Shown in pieces: positions 54,628 through 64,000 of a stretch of 64,000 bases of DNA; position 1 is the stretch's first letter, and each line of letters opens with the position of its first letter. The translations under genes were made by a program, and so were the position numbers. Below the pieces are notes generated by a model that did not search any database, had not been told where the DNA came from, and saw only the letters and a program-made list of their open reading frames with translations. Origin of the DNA: Panicum virgatum. Lineage: Eukaryota; Streptophyta; Magnoliopsida; Poales; Poaceae. The DNA lies in NCBI RefSeq assembly GCF_016808335.1, contig NC_053153.1, positions 26,150,090 to 26,214,089 on the forward strand, given 5' to 3'.

Positions 54628-55263
54628 TCGTGGAGGTAGGTACAATTCCCCAAGGAACGACTCTTGGGATGGCCTTGTGGCGGCAGTGCAAGAGGATCCA
54701 GGGGTCCCCATGATCAGTTGCTCAATCTACAACAAATACTACGAGCACGCACTTTGTGATCTGGGGGCAAGCGTGAACATAATGCCCAAGGTAATTTTCA
54801 AAGAACTTCAATACCCTGCTCTTTCCCCAACAACTATGCTCGTGCAGCTTGCAGACTCATCAATTCGATATCCCGAAGGGATATTCGAAAATATGCTGGT
54901 GCGAGTATGAGATTCTGTCATCCTTGCCAATTTCGTGGTAATGGATATAGAGGGCGACCTCGGAGTGGAGCTCATTCTTGGGCGACCATTCCTGAGGGCC
55001 ACCAGGGCAAGGATCGATGTTGGGAGGGGAGAAATCCGCTTCCGTGTTGGAAAGGATGACATATTTTTCAGGTTCAAGCATAGGGATGAGCAGCGCTTTC
55101 TGATACACCAGGACAGCGAAAGGCAAGCACTCTGGGGTGCACCACAACCTCAGCCAGAACACCGACCCTCCGCACCTAAAAGAAAGAAGAAAAGAAAGAA
55201 GGTGTGGCGGAAGGTCGAGATTTCGGCTTCGTCCAATTCTCCAGGGCTGGCCGACCAATGGTA
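54578..55263 (+). pseudogene. gypsy element 2 protease
   Basis: Overlaps the gag end in a different frame. ISCSIYNKYYEHALCDLGAS then VNIMPKVIFKELQYPAL is the retropepsin active site region; D-L-G-A-S stands for the usual D-T/S-G-A-S. After a TGA at 54908-54910, the frame shifts, and DLGVELILGRPFLRATRARI gives the flap-side ILGRPFL motif of Athila/Tat proteases. It ends with a Lys/Arg-rich tail (RPSAPKRKKKRKK) and TAA. Downstream (55264-55980) there is no reverse transcriptase, just leader-like AT-rich sequence. Non-functional by the stop. Confidence 0.8.
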
Positions 55264-55989
55264 AAGAACGTCGGAGAAAAGTCTTGCACGTCGGACTCTA
55301 AATGACGCGCCCTTGCCAAAGGTAAATTGATATTTATCTCATATTTTCTTTCTTCGCTTTTTCAAAATTTTCATTTTACCTCATTTGTTTTTTCTCCACT
55401 GCATGTTCGAAATTTTCAAATTTGATTCCTGCATGCTGGAATTTTTCTAGCAACTTTTTCCTTTTTACAAAAAAATACCAAAAATATTTTTTGAGTTTTC
55501 AATCCTTTGGGAAAAATAATTTGGACATCTTTTCGAGCAAACTTTTGGCCGTGCACCATATTTTCAAAGAACTTAACCGTTGAGGAAGCACCAGGCCGAA
55601 GGGGGGTACCAGGGGGCCGACCCCACAGGTCGGCCGACCCAGGGCCAACGGCTCCAGGTCCCCACCTTCTCCAACGGCTCCATAGCCATTGTGGCTTGCC
55701 TCTCCTCTGGTGCACGCGCCATCTTCTCTTTAAATAGGGGCCGAGAGGGGTGTTGAGCTCTCTCATGCTCACACACTCACTCACACTCCCTCTCACACAT
55801 TCTTACTCGGGTTTCCATTGGATTTTGGCTCAAGTTTGATTTCAAGAAATCTCTCTCTCTCATTTCTTTGCTACAAGATCATCTGCTCATTTGAAGGAAC
55901 AACTCTCGGGTAAGAATTTCATTTTGATTTCGCTAACATAACCCGAACCGAGTTGTTCTCGTTCGTTCTTGTTCACTCTTGTTGCAAGC
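55264..55989 (+). promoter_or_regulatory. spacer with a TATA-like site before the extra ORF
   Basis: Pol is missing; instead there is a short non-coding region with TTAAATAGGGGCCGAGAGG (about 55729-55747), followed by ACTCACACTCC repeats and a pyrimidine-rich leader. This resembles an internal promoter for the extra ORF. It might also be a relic of an LTR. Inference only. Confidence 0.4.
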
Positions 55990-57462
55990 ATGAAGCGTGT
56001 AGGTCGGAAACTTTCCGGAGCTATCAAGAAGATGACAGGGTCAAACTCATCTCGTTCACGGGGTGGGTCGAGCTCCCGTCATTCCCCCGAACCTACACCA
56101 ACGCCGACCACAATGGACTATGAGCAAGACCAACAAGAGGAACAAATAGAGGAGCAAGCTGAAGAACCGCAAGCCGAGGAAATGGAAATAGATGAATATG
56201 ATGCACCGTACCTTGACTTGCAAGACGACCGCGAGCGTCAAGCCTACGCCATGATCACGCATCGAAGCTTTGGTCACACCAGAGCCTTCGATCCAGACCT
56301 CCTCGAGAAAACAAGTATGGATATTGACTTCGCTCGTGTTTGGCATACGGTTGGATGGGATGGTTTTGTGCCCGTTGAGGAGAATGGTTCTCGTCTCCTC
56401 ACCATCCAGTTTCATTGCACTCTTCGGGAGGTGAACGACGGTGTTTCTTTCCGATTTTTTGGAGTTGAACGCTATTTTAATTGGAGAAATTTCAGTCACC
56501 TCCTTGGTTTCAGTGCTCGCTTGCCAATTTTCCTTAAAAAAGCTTGCCGCGGTTTTGATCGACATGAGTTTTGGGATTTGATCTTGGGTCAAGTTGTTCA
56601 TGGCAAATTTGCACCTCGGTGCAATGACATTCAAAACCCGACTCTTCGTTTGATGCACAAGTGGGTGGCTATCACTCTCTTTCCAAGAGATGATCCACGG
56701 CCAGTGCGGAACGATGAGTTGATGATATTATACGCCATGGTCAACAAGATCCGAGTCTCCCCTGCAAAAGCAATGGTTAAGCAATGGCTTACAAATTTCA
56801 GGATGATGGGTCCTATTGAGTGCAATTTGTTGGTTACCCGCATCGCATCAAACATGGAAATCTTAGACGGGAACCCCGTTCCCTTCATTAAGGATCCCCG
56901 TGCTTTGATCGATGAGACTTATTTGGTGCAAAGCCACACACTCAAGAAAGGTCCGAATGATTCCTTGGTTTTATTCTCCCTTGGTTATGCAAATGAGATT
57001 CCGTTGCCAAATGCGGGGTATCATTTGTATAACTGTCGTTCGCTAACCAGGCCTCTTGTCCCACAAAAGGAAAGCCGCAGGCATAGTGCTTCTGTTTTAC
57101 CTGGCAGGGTTACAAGAAGCAGGGCCAGAAGGGAGGAATTCATGCAGCAACAACCTCAGCCTCAACCACAGCAATATGAGGCTGGAGGTTCGTCATGGCA
57201 GAGTGCCAGCTCCACCGAGTGGGCACGGCAGGCCTCAGGGCGCCGGTCCACTAGTTCTAGCTCCAGCGGACCTCCGATCACCGCCAGACGTTCAGTTTCG
57301 TCCAGAGGTTTCGCTACTCTGACTCAGCAGATGGGCGAACTGAATGTACGTGCCTCCAACAATGAAGAATCGCTAGGCCAGCACATCCAGTCGACCCAAG
57401 ACTGGCAGCGATTCACCAGTGAGAGGATCCACACCATGGAGCAGCGTCAGCAGCAGATGTAG
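55990..57462 (+). CDS. gypsy element 2 extra ORF (Athila ORF1-like), nearly intact
   Basis: ATG at 55990 (MKRVGRKLSGAIKKMTGSNS) opens 490 codons. The N-terminus is basic and Ser-rich, then an acidic segment EEQIEEQAEEPQAEEMEIDE. The core reads ARVWHTVGWDGFVPVEENG, FSHLLGFSARLPIFLKKA, NPTLRLMHKWVAITLFP and MILYAMVNKIRVSPAKAM. The tail is Ser/Gln-rich with a coiled region to QQQM. A TAG at 57460-57462 is followed in the same frame by EEQRAYYRWAEFNPNQQP and TGA, so the last 19 residues are lost by a CAG-to-TAG type change. The family's function is unknown. Start chosen by the ATG consensus; an upstream TTG is not needed. Confidence 0.75.
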   Translation: MKRVGRKLSGAIKKMTGSNSSRSRGGSSSRHSPEPTPTPTTMDYEQDQQEEQIEEQAEEPQAEEMEIDEYDAPYLDLQDDRERQAYAMITHRSFGHTRAFDPDLLEKTSMDIDFARVWHTVGWDGFVPVEENGSRLLTIQFHCTLREVNDGVSFRFFGVERYFNWRNFSHLLGFSARLPIFLKKACRGFDRHEFWDLILGQVVHGKFAPRCNDIQNPTLRLMHKWVAITLFPRDDPRPVRNDELMILYAMVNKIRVSPAKAMVKQWLTNFRMMGPIECNLLVTRIASNMEILDGNPVPFIKDPRALIDETYLVQSHTLKKGPNDSLVLFSLGYANEIPLPNAGYHLYNCRSLTRPLVPQKESRRHSASVLPGRVTRSRARREEFMQQQPQPQPQQYEAGGSSWQSASSTEWARQASGRRSTSSSSSGPPITARRSVSSRGFATLTQQMGELNVRASNNEESLGQHIQSTQDWQRFTSERIHTMEQRQQQM

Positions 57463-57519
57463 GAGGAGCAGAGGGCATACTACCGTTGGGCTGAGTTCAA
57501 TCCCAACCAACAGCCGTGA

Positions 57520-59020
57520 GCCTAAAGCTAGCTTGGGGGAGGACCCCCACGAGAGGTATCTTGTATCAAACTTTATCCTTTACTGCTTTCAAAACCATTG
57601 CATGAAACCAAACAAAAATTTGCAAAACTAGAAAATCCATAAAAATTTGCATAACTAAAACCAAATAAAAACTTGCAAAACTTAGAAAAAAACCAAAAAT
57701 ATTTACTTGCTTTCCAATACGTGTAGTAAGCATGTGTAGTTCTTCCTTGTTGAGATGATAAATAGTTGCTCTGTTAGTTTCTTTCTTATGCCTAGTTACA
57801 ACCTTATGCTCTGCCTAAGTTTTGAGTTTGGTGGCTAAATTGTTCAAAACTTAAGCTTGAAACTTGTGGGTAGCGAAAAGCAGAATTCGAATCTAGGTTG
57901 TTGTGGGTTATGATATGGCTGAAAAGAGTTGCTATGATCTTCTCCTATATGATGCTTGATACCTAGAGTATTTCTTTTCAAAAATACAAAAATAAAATAA
58001 AGTTCCTCGGTGATATGCAATTCCCATTCAAAGCCATATGAGTTACAAGTTTGAAAAAACCTTTCCACATATGCAACTTGTCCTCTCATTGAGCTTCGTC
58101 AAATTGTTGTGACCCTTTGAGAGAATCACTTCATACGCCCATGATCAAGATCACGTACACGTCCACTCACATGCTATACTTCTACACCTTGAAGATAGCA
58201 AGTACATCCCCCCATCCATCCACAAATAAAACTCCTAGTGCCATATTTATCTCTCTCCAAAGTTATCATCATAATGTATGGACTATACAAAAAAATAAAA
58301 GATGCATACCTAAAGAAGGTATACCACATGCCCACAAGGCATGTTAAAAAAAAGAAGAGAAAAGATGCATACCCAAAGAAGGTGTGCCACACACCCACAA
58401 GGTGTGTCAAAAAAAAGAGAGAGAAAAGAAAATATAGTCCATACCAAAAACATTACAAGGGAGAGAGAATTCATATAAAGGAGTTCTCATCCATCATCCA
58501 CCAAAAATATCCACATACTTACACATCTTGATCAAGGCTTATGACTTATTTCTCCTTTGAATCCGGTCTTTGACTTTGCAAAATATGAGAAGCAAGGTTG
58601 TCGTCATATCCTCCATACCTACAGATCCACCAAAAAGAAGCCATTAGAAATAGGGTGAAAAAAAAGGCGCATAAAAAAGGCCTTGGTGAGGAATGAATCA
58701 CATTTGAGCTATCCGAGAGATCACCCGAGGAAATTACAAATTTCTTTTCAAAAACTTTATAAAACCTCCGGATTGACGGTTGAACAAAGGAGTGGTAAGT
58801 GATACTCTACAAGCTGTTCTGACCTTCAACCGCCAAAGATGAGGATGATGCTATACGCCCCACAGGAGTAAGGTAAAAAGGTGCGAACAAGGCCAACTTA
58901 TTCGGAATAAAGGTAAGAACACTCGGTTGTGCCTTAGGCATAAGTCAGGAATGCGACATTGTAACAACTCCTGATCAACAACCTAAGTCTAAAACTTTGC
59001 TCGGGATGAGCAAAGGGCTA
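57520..59020 (+). other. gypsy element 2 non-coding 3' internal region
   Basis: AT-rich, no gene. It has near-duplicate segments around 58310-58420 (GATGCATACC(C/T)AAAGAAGGT then CCCACAAGG...), about 65 bp apart. It matches the general layout of 22431-24140. Confidence 0.5.
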
Positions 59021-59032
59021 GCTTGGGGGAGT
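59021..59032 (+). other. polypurine tract of gypsy element 2
   Basis: GCTTGGGGGAGT directly before the 3' LTR start at 59033. Confidence 0.75.
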
Positions 59033-60731
59033 TGTTGACGGTGTTTAAGTGCCATTTTCAACCGTCAACTATACTCAATAATCAAGGAAAACTACATACC
59101 TTACTCGTATATTTGTATCACTAACCTTGCTCCACAGTTGTTTTTGAGTTTTGTACATTTCAGATGAGCAGGAGCGGAATAAGACGAAAACATGCAGCTG
59201 ACGCCATACAACTACGCAGAATATCGCATCCGGCATCACACCCTTACAAAGAGGGCCCACATGTCAGAGGAAACAGGGCCTCCACGCAAGATGCACTAGA
59301 GGATAAGGATAAGATCCAACGAATCAACCACTCAGCAAAGGATCAGACCGAGGGGCTGCCAGGTGGGGTCGGCCGATCCCCTGGGTTGCCTGAACCTAGC
59401 ATGTTCCCATCTAGGTGCACTTCGAGGAGGAGTAGCTGCCAAGGCACCTGATCACCTTCCATATGTGCGTTGGCGGGAAACCGACCTCCAGAGCTATAAA
59501 TAGGGCCTCTCTCCACCCCCCCTCAACACACACACACTTCATTTCCACCATTCCAAGAAGGCTCTCCTCTCTCTTGCTCTCTTAGCTAGGTAGTGGAGCT
59601 AGGCTAGTTCTTCTTTAGCGAGCAAGTCGTCCTCGGGGTTGTTGAGCAATCCTCGGCTCCCGGTATGGCTTTGTATCCGATTTGTCAGACTTCTATTCAT
59701 AATATAGAGTTATGCCATGGTTGCTTTACTATACTGATAGTTTATCAATCCATGCTTAGTTTGTTCATGAGTTATGCTAAGGTCTTGGTTAGGCCAGATG
59801 ATCTGGGTACGGATAGAGGTTCAATGTGCTTTCGGGTTTGCTCTAGTGTTTTACTTGTCCATCCGAAGGGTGGGAAGCCTAGGGGCACTACAGTAGTGAC
59901 TTCATACACGAGCATGGTGCTCGGGTATGCGGGATCCTTCAGATATGACCGTGCTCCACGGTGTGACTGGGGTAGACGGCAGGTGATGACAGCCCTGTCC
60001 GTCCGGCGTAACAGCAGTGTTGCGTTTAGCGTACTCCCCGACGTTCGGGTTCGGTGTAGGAGTTCATGCAAAGAGGTAACGGGACTGGATGTACCCCGGT
60101 GCGGGACCTTCTCCCCGCTATCCCATTTTCCTGGCACCTGTAGTCCTAACCATGTCCTAACATAACCCCGGCTTTGGATAGAAGCATTAGGACACCAAAC
60201 CTAGCCTAAGCTCCGGCTGACTTAACGTAGAGTAGAGTAGTTCCTTTCTTTTATTGTTTCTCTCTTTTATTCCTTCCTCTTGGAGTGTGGATGTGTGATG
60301 TGTCGTATTACCCTTGCTTATTCTTTACTTAGACTTACCCCTATTAGAGCATTGCCTATTACTTGAGGCACAATGTCATGGTTAATGTTAAGTACAATAC
60401 CTTTTCCACTACTGTCCTTTGGGACACAAATAAATGACGATACCCTTACTCTCCGGGTGAAATGCTACAACGGTATATCCGTGCACTTGCGGATCCTTCT
60501 GTAATCGCATTGATTATACCACGAGAGTGGCACCCCTTGGGTGCAGTTGCTAGGATGGGTTCGGCGCCCTCATTTCTAGTGATTGCACCAAGGACCGCCA
60601 ACAAGCATTTTTGGCGCTGTTGCCAGGGACTAACCATTCCTAGTGATTGCGCTATGAAATGCCAACAAGCATTTGTGGCGCTGTTGCCAGGGACTAACCA
60701 TTCCTAGCGATTGCACTAAGAAATGCCAACA
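59033..60731 (+). repeat. gypsy element 2 3' LTR
   Basis: 1,699 bp. TATA at about 59501. It has the extra segment TCTCTCTTGCTCTCTTAGCT and following bases (59567-59615) not found in the 5' LTR. A 166-aa open frame (59665-60165) matches that in the 5' LTR. Ends GCCAACA at 60731 and is followed by the GCTTG duplication. Confidence 0.88.
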
Positions 60732-60736
60732 GCTTG

Positions 60737-61166
60737 ATCTTCTTTGAATGATATGATCCACTCCATATCATCACATGACCTCTTTGGTCCATCGATCTTG
60801 ACCTTGCTCGCTCTCCACCGTCACCTCGGTCCATCGGTGCCAAGTCTTACCCAAGCTTCACCGCCTCGCGGTCCATCGCTTCAAAGTCTTGACTTGCCCT
60901 TCACCATTGCAACCGGTCCATCAAGCCAAGTCTTGTCTTGATCTTCTCCACTTTGGTCCCATGACTCCATGTCATGTCTCATATGCAATGAGTTTCTCCA
61001 TCACACTATATGAGCATAGCATCAACCCTTAGCCATTTCTCCTTCATGGCACATGTTGCTCATACTAGTGTCTTTGTGTGGACTAATCACCTGTGTATCT
61101 CCACATAAACACTTATTAGTCCACCTAAGTTGTCACTCAATTACCAAAACCAAACAAGAGCCTTTC
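60737..61166 (-). other. continuation of the Sirevirus-like LTR
   Basis: Follows directly on from 51325 once the gypsy element is removed. It contains repeated TGGTCCATCG / CGGTCCATC words. No gene. It ends at the LTR start, 61167. Confidence 0.55.
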
Positions 61167-61167
61167 A

Positions 61168-64000
61168 ATCTCCCCCTTTTTTGTAATTGATGACAACTCT
61201 ACAAAGATATAGAAATTGAGCATATTCCAAGCTAGCACTTCACACATGTGTAAATAGCTAACTTGGTTTGGATTTTATGTTGCTTATCCACGATTAAGAC
61301 CACTTGTGAAAGATTGGATAAGCACCATAAAAATCTGACTTGGTAGTGATAACTCTCCCTACATGTGTGCTCAAGAGATTTGGTTTTAAACTCACACACA
61401 TGCATAAATATGAACTTTGTGGAATTGTTAACACTACTAAGTGATGCTAAGGTATATAAGATAAATCTTTGAAGCGTGATACCAATCGGAGTTGCATCTT
61501 TGAAGTTTATTCCTTAGCATCAATGAGTAACTAGACATGCATCAAAAACTCAAGATACCTCATGAGATCAACATTATTAGCAAGGCTCTTGATTCACTTG
61601 TAAAAATAACATATCTAGCTACAATCTATGCATGCTAGTTATCAAATCATCAATCAAGTTCTATGACTAGCATACATCACACACAAGCATTGCATATATA
61701 AATTTTAAAACTTATGCAAATGCAAGTAAGCACATGAATATGCACATATCAAATGCAAACAACCAAGTTCATGAGCTTGCTCTCCCTACTTGTGTGCTCC
61801 TCTTGTCCATTGTCCAAGAATGATGATCCTCCTCAATATTGCTCCCTCTTGATCCATGTCATGTCCATGCTTGCACTCTTATCTTCCTTATATCTTCGTC
61901 CAAACATTTTATATCTTTGTCCAAATTTCTCCCCCTTTGTCATCAATGACCATAAAAGGCCCGACACCATATGAAATTTGTGCCATGTGAAGATCAATGA
62001 ATACCACTTGAAGATTGTATCATGAGAATCTCTTGTGGCTTGATGCAAAGAGTTGGACTAGGGTAATGGTTGAATTTTGAACTTTCAATTTTGATGGACA
62101 CTACCAATTGATTTGAATTGACACCACTTATAACTACCACATGTGGAAGTATGAAGACCACCTTGAAATGCCACATGTAGGTCATTTGTAGGATCCTTGA
62201 CCTAGATACCTTGTAGTGGGGCTCCTCCCCCTATGTCAAAGCATATGTCAATCCATTTGAAATTTGAGCTTTTGTTGGTGAGGGTAGCTTTCTTGATTTG
62301 AATTGATCACTTAAAGTTGAGGATCACTTGTGGAACCACCATTTGATAGACTAGATACCACTTGAATGAAATACCACGTGTAGAAAGGACATCACGTGAA
62401 AGAGAATGATAATCTAGCCATGTCTTGCAATGTTGATGTCGCTTGTTGATTTTGACATTTATAACTAATTCTTGAACTAGATTATTTCTATGACTTTCTT
62501 TCTCTTTGACTTGATCTAGATTACTTGTCCAAATGATCTAACTCGGTTTTAACCAATGACAAGCTTCTTAACGCCTCATTATAAGGGTTATCTTGACAAT
62601 GTTGAGTTAAACACTTGAAAGTTTATTTTCTAGATCAACTACTTGGGTTTACTAGCTCATGAACATGTCATATGTTACCACTAGATCATATCAAGCATAG
62701 AACAATAGTGGCACCATACAAACATTTAAAATCAATTTATTTTTTATGAATGATCACTATATATGACTATATTCACTAATCATGTTCTTAATATAAAATG
62801 AATGCATATGTCATACAATGGTACCTTTGCTATGTTGGAGTAGAGGATAGTCATTTTGATTCCAACTCATTACTCCAATAGCAATATGAAGTCCAATACC
62901 AAATTAATAGTTTGGTGAAGACCAAAGAATACCAATATGAATTCCATGCTTCACCCATATGAAATGAGAACCACTTATGATCAAGTGCACTTTTCTTGTT
63001 GTGGTTGGCTTGCTTCATCTTTGATCATTGCTCGCTTGAGAGAATATATTTGAATATCACTTGAATTGTCATGAATATCTCTCTATTTGGATATTGCTTG
63101 TTTTTCTTGATCAACCTATTAGATAGCTTCAACTAAGCATCTCCAATAATCTCTAGATCATCACTTTCATGTCAGCGTTCCAAGCACAATGCTTGTCAAT
63201 CCCACACTTGGGTGGCTCGCCCCTCTCTAGGGACAAGTGATTTCTACAAGAACCATTTTTGATACTCACTTGAAATGACTTAGATTGTTTGATCAATTGA
63301 TGGACCTGTCATGATGAATAATCTTGAATACTTCTTTAAGTCCTTTTCTTTCTATTTGTTTAAGTCCTTTTCTTTCTTACAAAAAATTCCAATAATTATT
63401 AGGACTTAAAACTCATCTTCATCTTGAGCTTGGTTTTGATCTTCAACTTGAGTACCAGATATGTGCCAAATATACACTTCAATCAATCAAATGACCTTGT
63501 ACTCATAGCTTTTCATTCTTCTAGCTCAATTAAAAACCAAACATAGGTGCCTGAAACACTTGTAACTATGATTCCAACTTGAGGACCATTCAACTAAAGT
63601 GAATCTTGATTAATCCAATGATTGTCACTTATATGGCAGATTTTGTACTTTTCAAAGAATAAACCATATCTCCCAAGATACATATCCAATTGCCACGAAA
63701 TTTGGTGGAGATGTGTACCAATAAGTCATCTAGCAGCCATAAAAATTTGAGCTTCACTGGACTTCTAGATTGTTACCAGCTTTCATATCTTTCCACACCA
63801 TTATATGCTGAAAACTGCTGCACTATAGTTAACAAGTTCCACTCCAAAACCAAAGTATCTCTTATCCAATTCTCATGAACTATTACACAGCCATTATACT
63901 ATAAGTGTAGATCATGCACACCAAATTTCGAGCAAATCCAAATAGATTAGATCATCCAAATGTGGCTAACTTCTCAGCTTACTCAGATTTCCAACAAGTG
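61168..64000 (-). mobile_element. Sirevirus-like internal 3' region (non-coding part)
   Basis: AT-rich sequence to the window edge. On the minus strand it carries three purine tracts of the GGGGGAG type: at 61182-61168 (next to the LTR), about 61942-61926, and about 62240-62224. The first two are preceded by GTCATCAATTACAAA- or GTCATTGATGACAAA-like words. Multiple purine tracts in a long non-coding 3' region are a Sirevirus hallmark. No reverse transcriptase or envelope-like gene is visible in this portion; the coding part should lie to the right of the window. Confidence 0.5.

Larger units (their letters stand above)
51326..60731 (+). mobile_element. non-autonomous gypsy element 2 (gag, protease, extra ORF, no RT)
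   Basis: LTRs 51326-52983 and 59033-60731, TG...CA ends, target duplication GCTTG at 51321-51325 and 60732-60736. Primer site TGGCGCCGTTGCCGGGGA (52992-53009), matching plant tRNA-Asp. Gag from 53206, protease around 54740-55010, an Athila ORF1-like ORF at 55990-57462, polypurine tract at 59021-59032. No reverse transcriptase, RNase H or integrase sequence exists between the protease and the extra ORF, so it must be mobilised by a partner. Same lineage as gypsy element 1 by gag and extra ORF similarity. Confidence 0.92.
49206..61167 (-). mobile_element. Sirevirus-like copia 3' LTR, split by a gypsy element
   Basis: Read on the minus strand, the LTR starts TGAAAGGCTCTTGTTTGG at 61167, immediately after a purine tract AAAAAAGGGGGAGAT (61182-61168). 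It ends with TTCACCCCCCTCTAGTCCGCC and CGACCCTACA at 49206, word patterns I know from LTR ends of Sireviruses. Allowing for the inserted gypsy element (51326-60731 plus duplication), net length is about 2.55 kb. The interior has clusters of GGACGGTCCG palindromes. The LTR is non-coding. The target duplication could not be found because the 5' LTR is outside the window. Confidence 0.6.

Overview
This window is nuclear DNA from a grass (Poaceae), probably panicoid. It is almost entirely nested transposable elements with a few low-copy gene pieces. The support is GT-AG introns throughout; several plant-type LTR retrotransposon lineages (Ty1/copia, Ty3/gypsy with a tRNA-Asp primer site, a Sirevirus-like LTR, a TRIM); CACTA, hAT and PIF/Harbinger DNA transposons; Tourist-like and other MITEs; and grass-type gene remnants. 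There is no bacterial or organellar signature. I found no convincing CRISPR array, operon or rRNA gene.

Left third (1-19.9 kb): a truncated copia element (1-2157) abuts decayed exons of an ankyrin-repeat-type grass gene (2158-6950). One of these exons is split by a small CACTA element. Next is a long, multi-exon relic of cytosolic-type valyl-tRNA synthetase (7662-13249). It has lost the exon that should carry the HIGH signature, has stop codons, ends before KMSKS, and carries a 5'-truncated RTE-type LINE whose perfect 19-bp target duplication straddles a splice acceptor. A 301-bp TRIM (13343-13643) follows. The only host gene that looks intact is a two-exon WRC-domain gene on the minus strand (14874-16318, 342 aa). 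After it come an LTR-like fragment and a broken Harbinger element with a Myb/SANT gene.

Middle (19.9-48.7 kb): a gypsy element arranged as LTR, internal, LTR, primer site, leader, gag, i.e. two elements sharing one LTR. Its leader was entered by a 10.17-kb CACTA element (25893-36061, perfect CACTAGTAG ends, TGA duplication). That CACTA carries remnants of both En/Spm-type genes, and one of its genes is interrupted by a minus-strand solo LTR with a perfect GAGAC duplication. The gag is cut off by another CACTA fragment rich in a TTTGCCGTGTGCC-type repeat. Then comes a copia element (38597-48670) with 100-bp identical LTRs but a degraded polyprotein. It holds an intact hAT element (39706-43756, 664-aa transposase with one intron), a piece of another copia, and an mPing-like MITE.

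Right third (48.7-64 kb): a small unknown gene fragment, then a Sirevirus-like 3' LTR on the minus strand (49206-61167) with clustered GGACGGTCCG palindromes and several purine tracts outside it. A non-autonomous gypsy element (51326-60731, GCTTG duplication) is inserted in this LTR. It has gag, protease and an extra ORF but no reverse transcriptase or integrase, and its LTR end plus primer site is amplified as exact 64-bp modules.

The nesting gives a relative order of insertion. The most interesting points are the catalytic-site exon loss in the synthetase relic, the tRNA-iMet-like interior of the TRIM, the 64-bp primer-site modules, the mismatch between identical LTRs and a decayed coding region in the copia element, and the intact hAT transposase.
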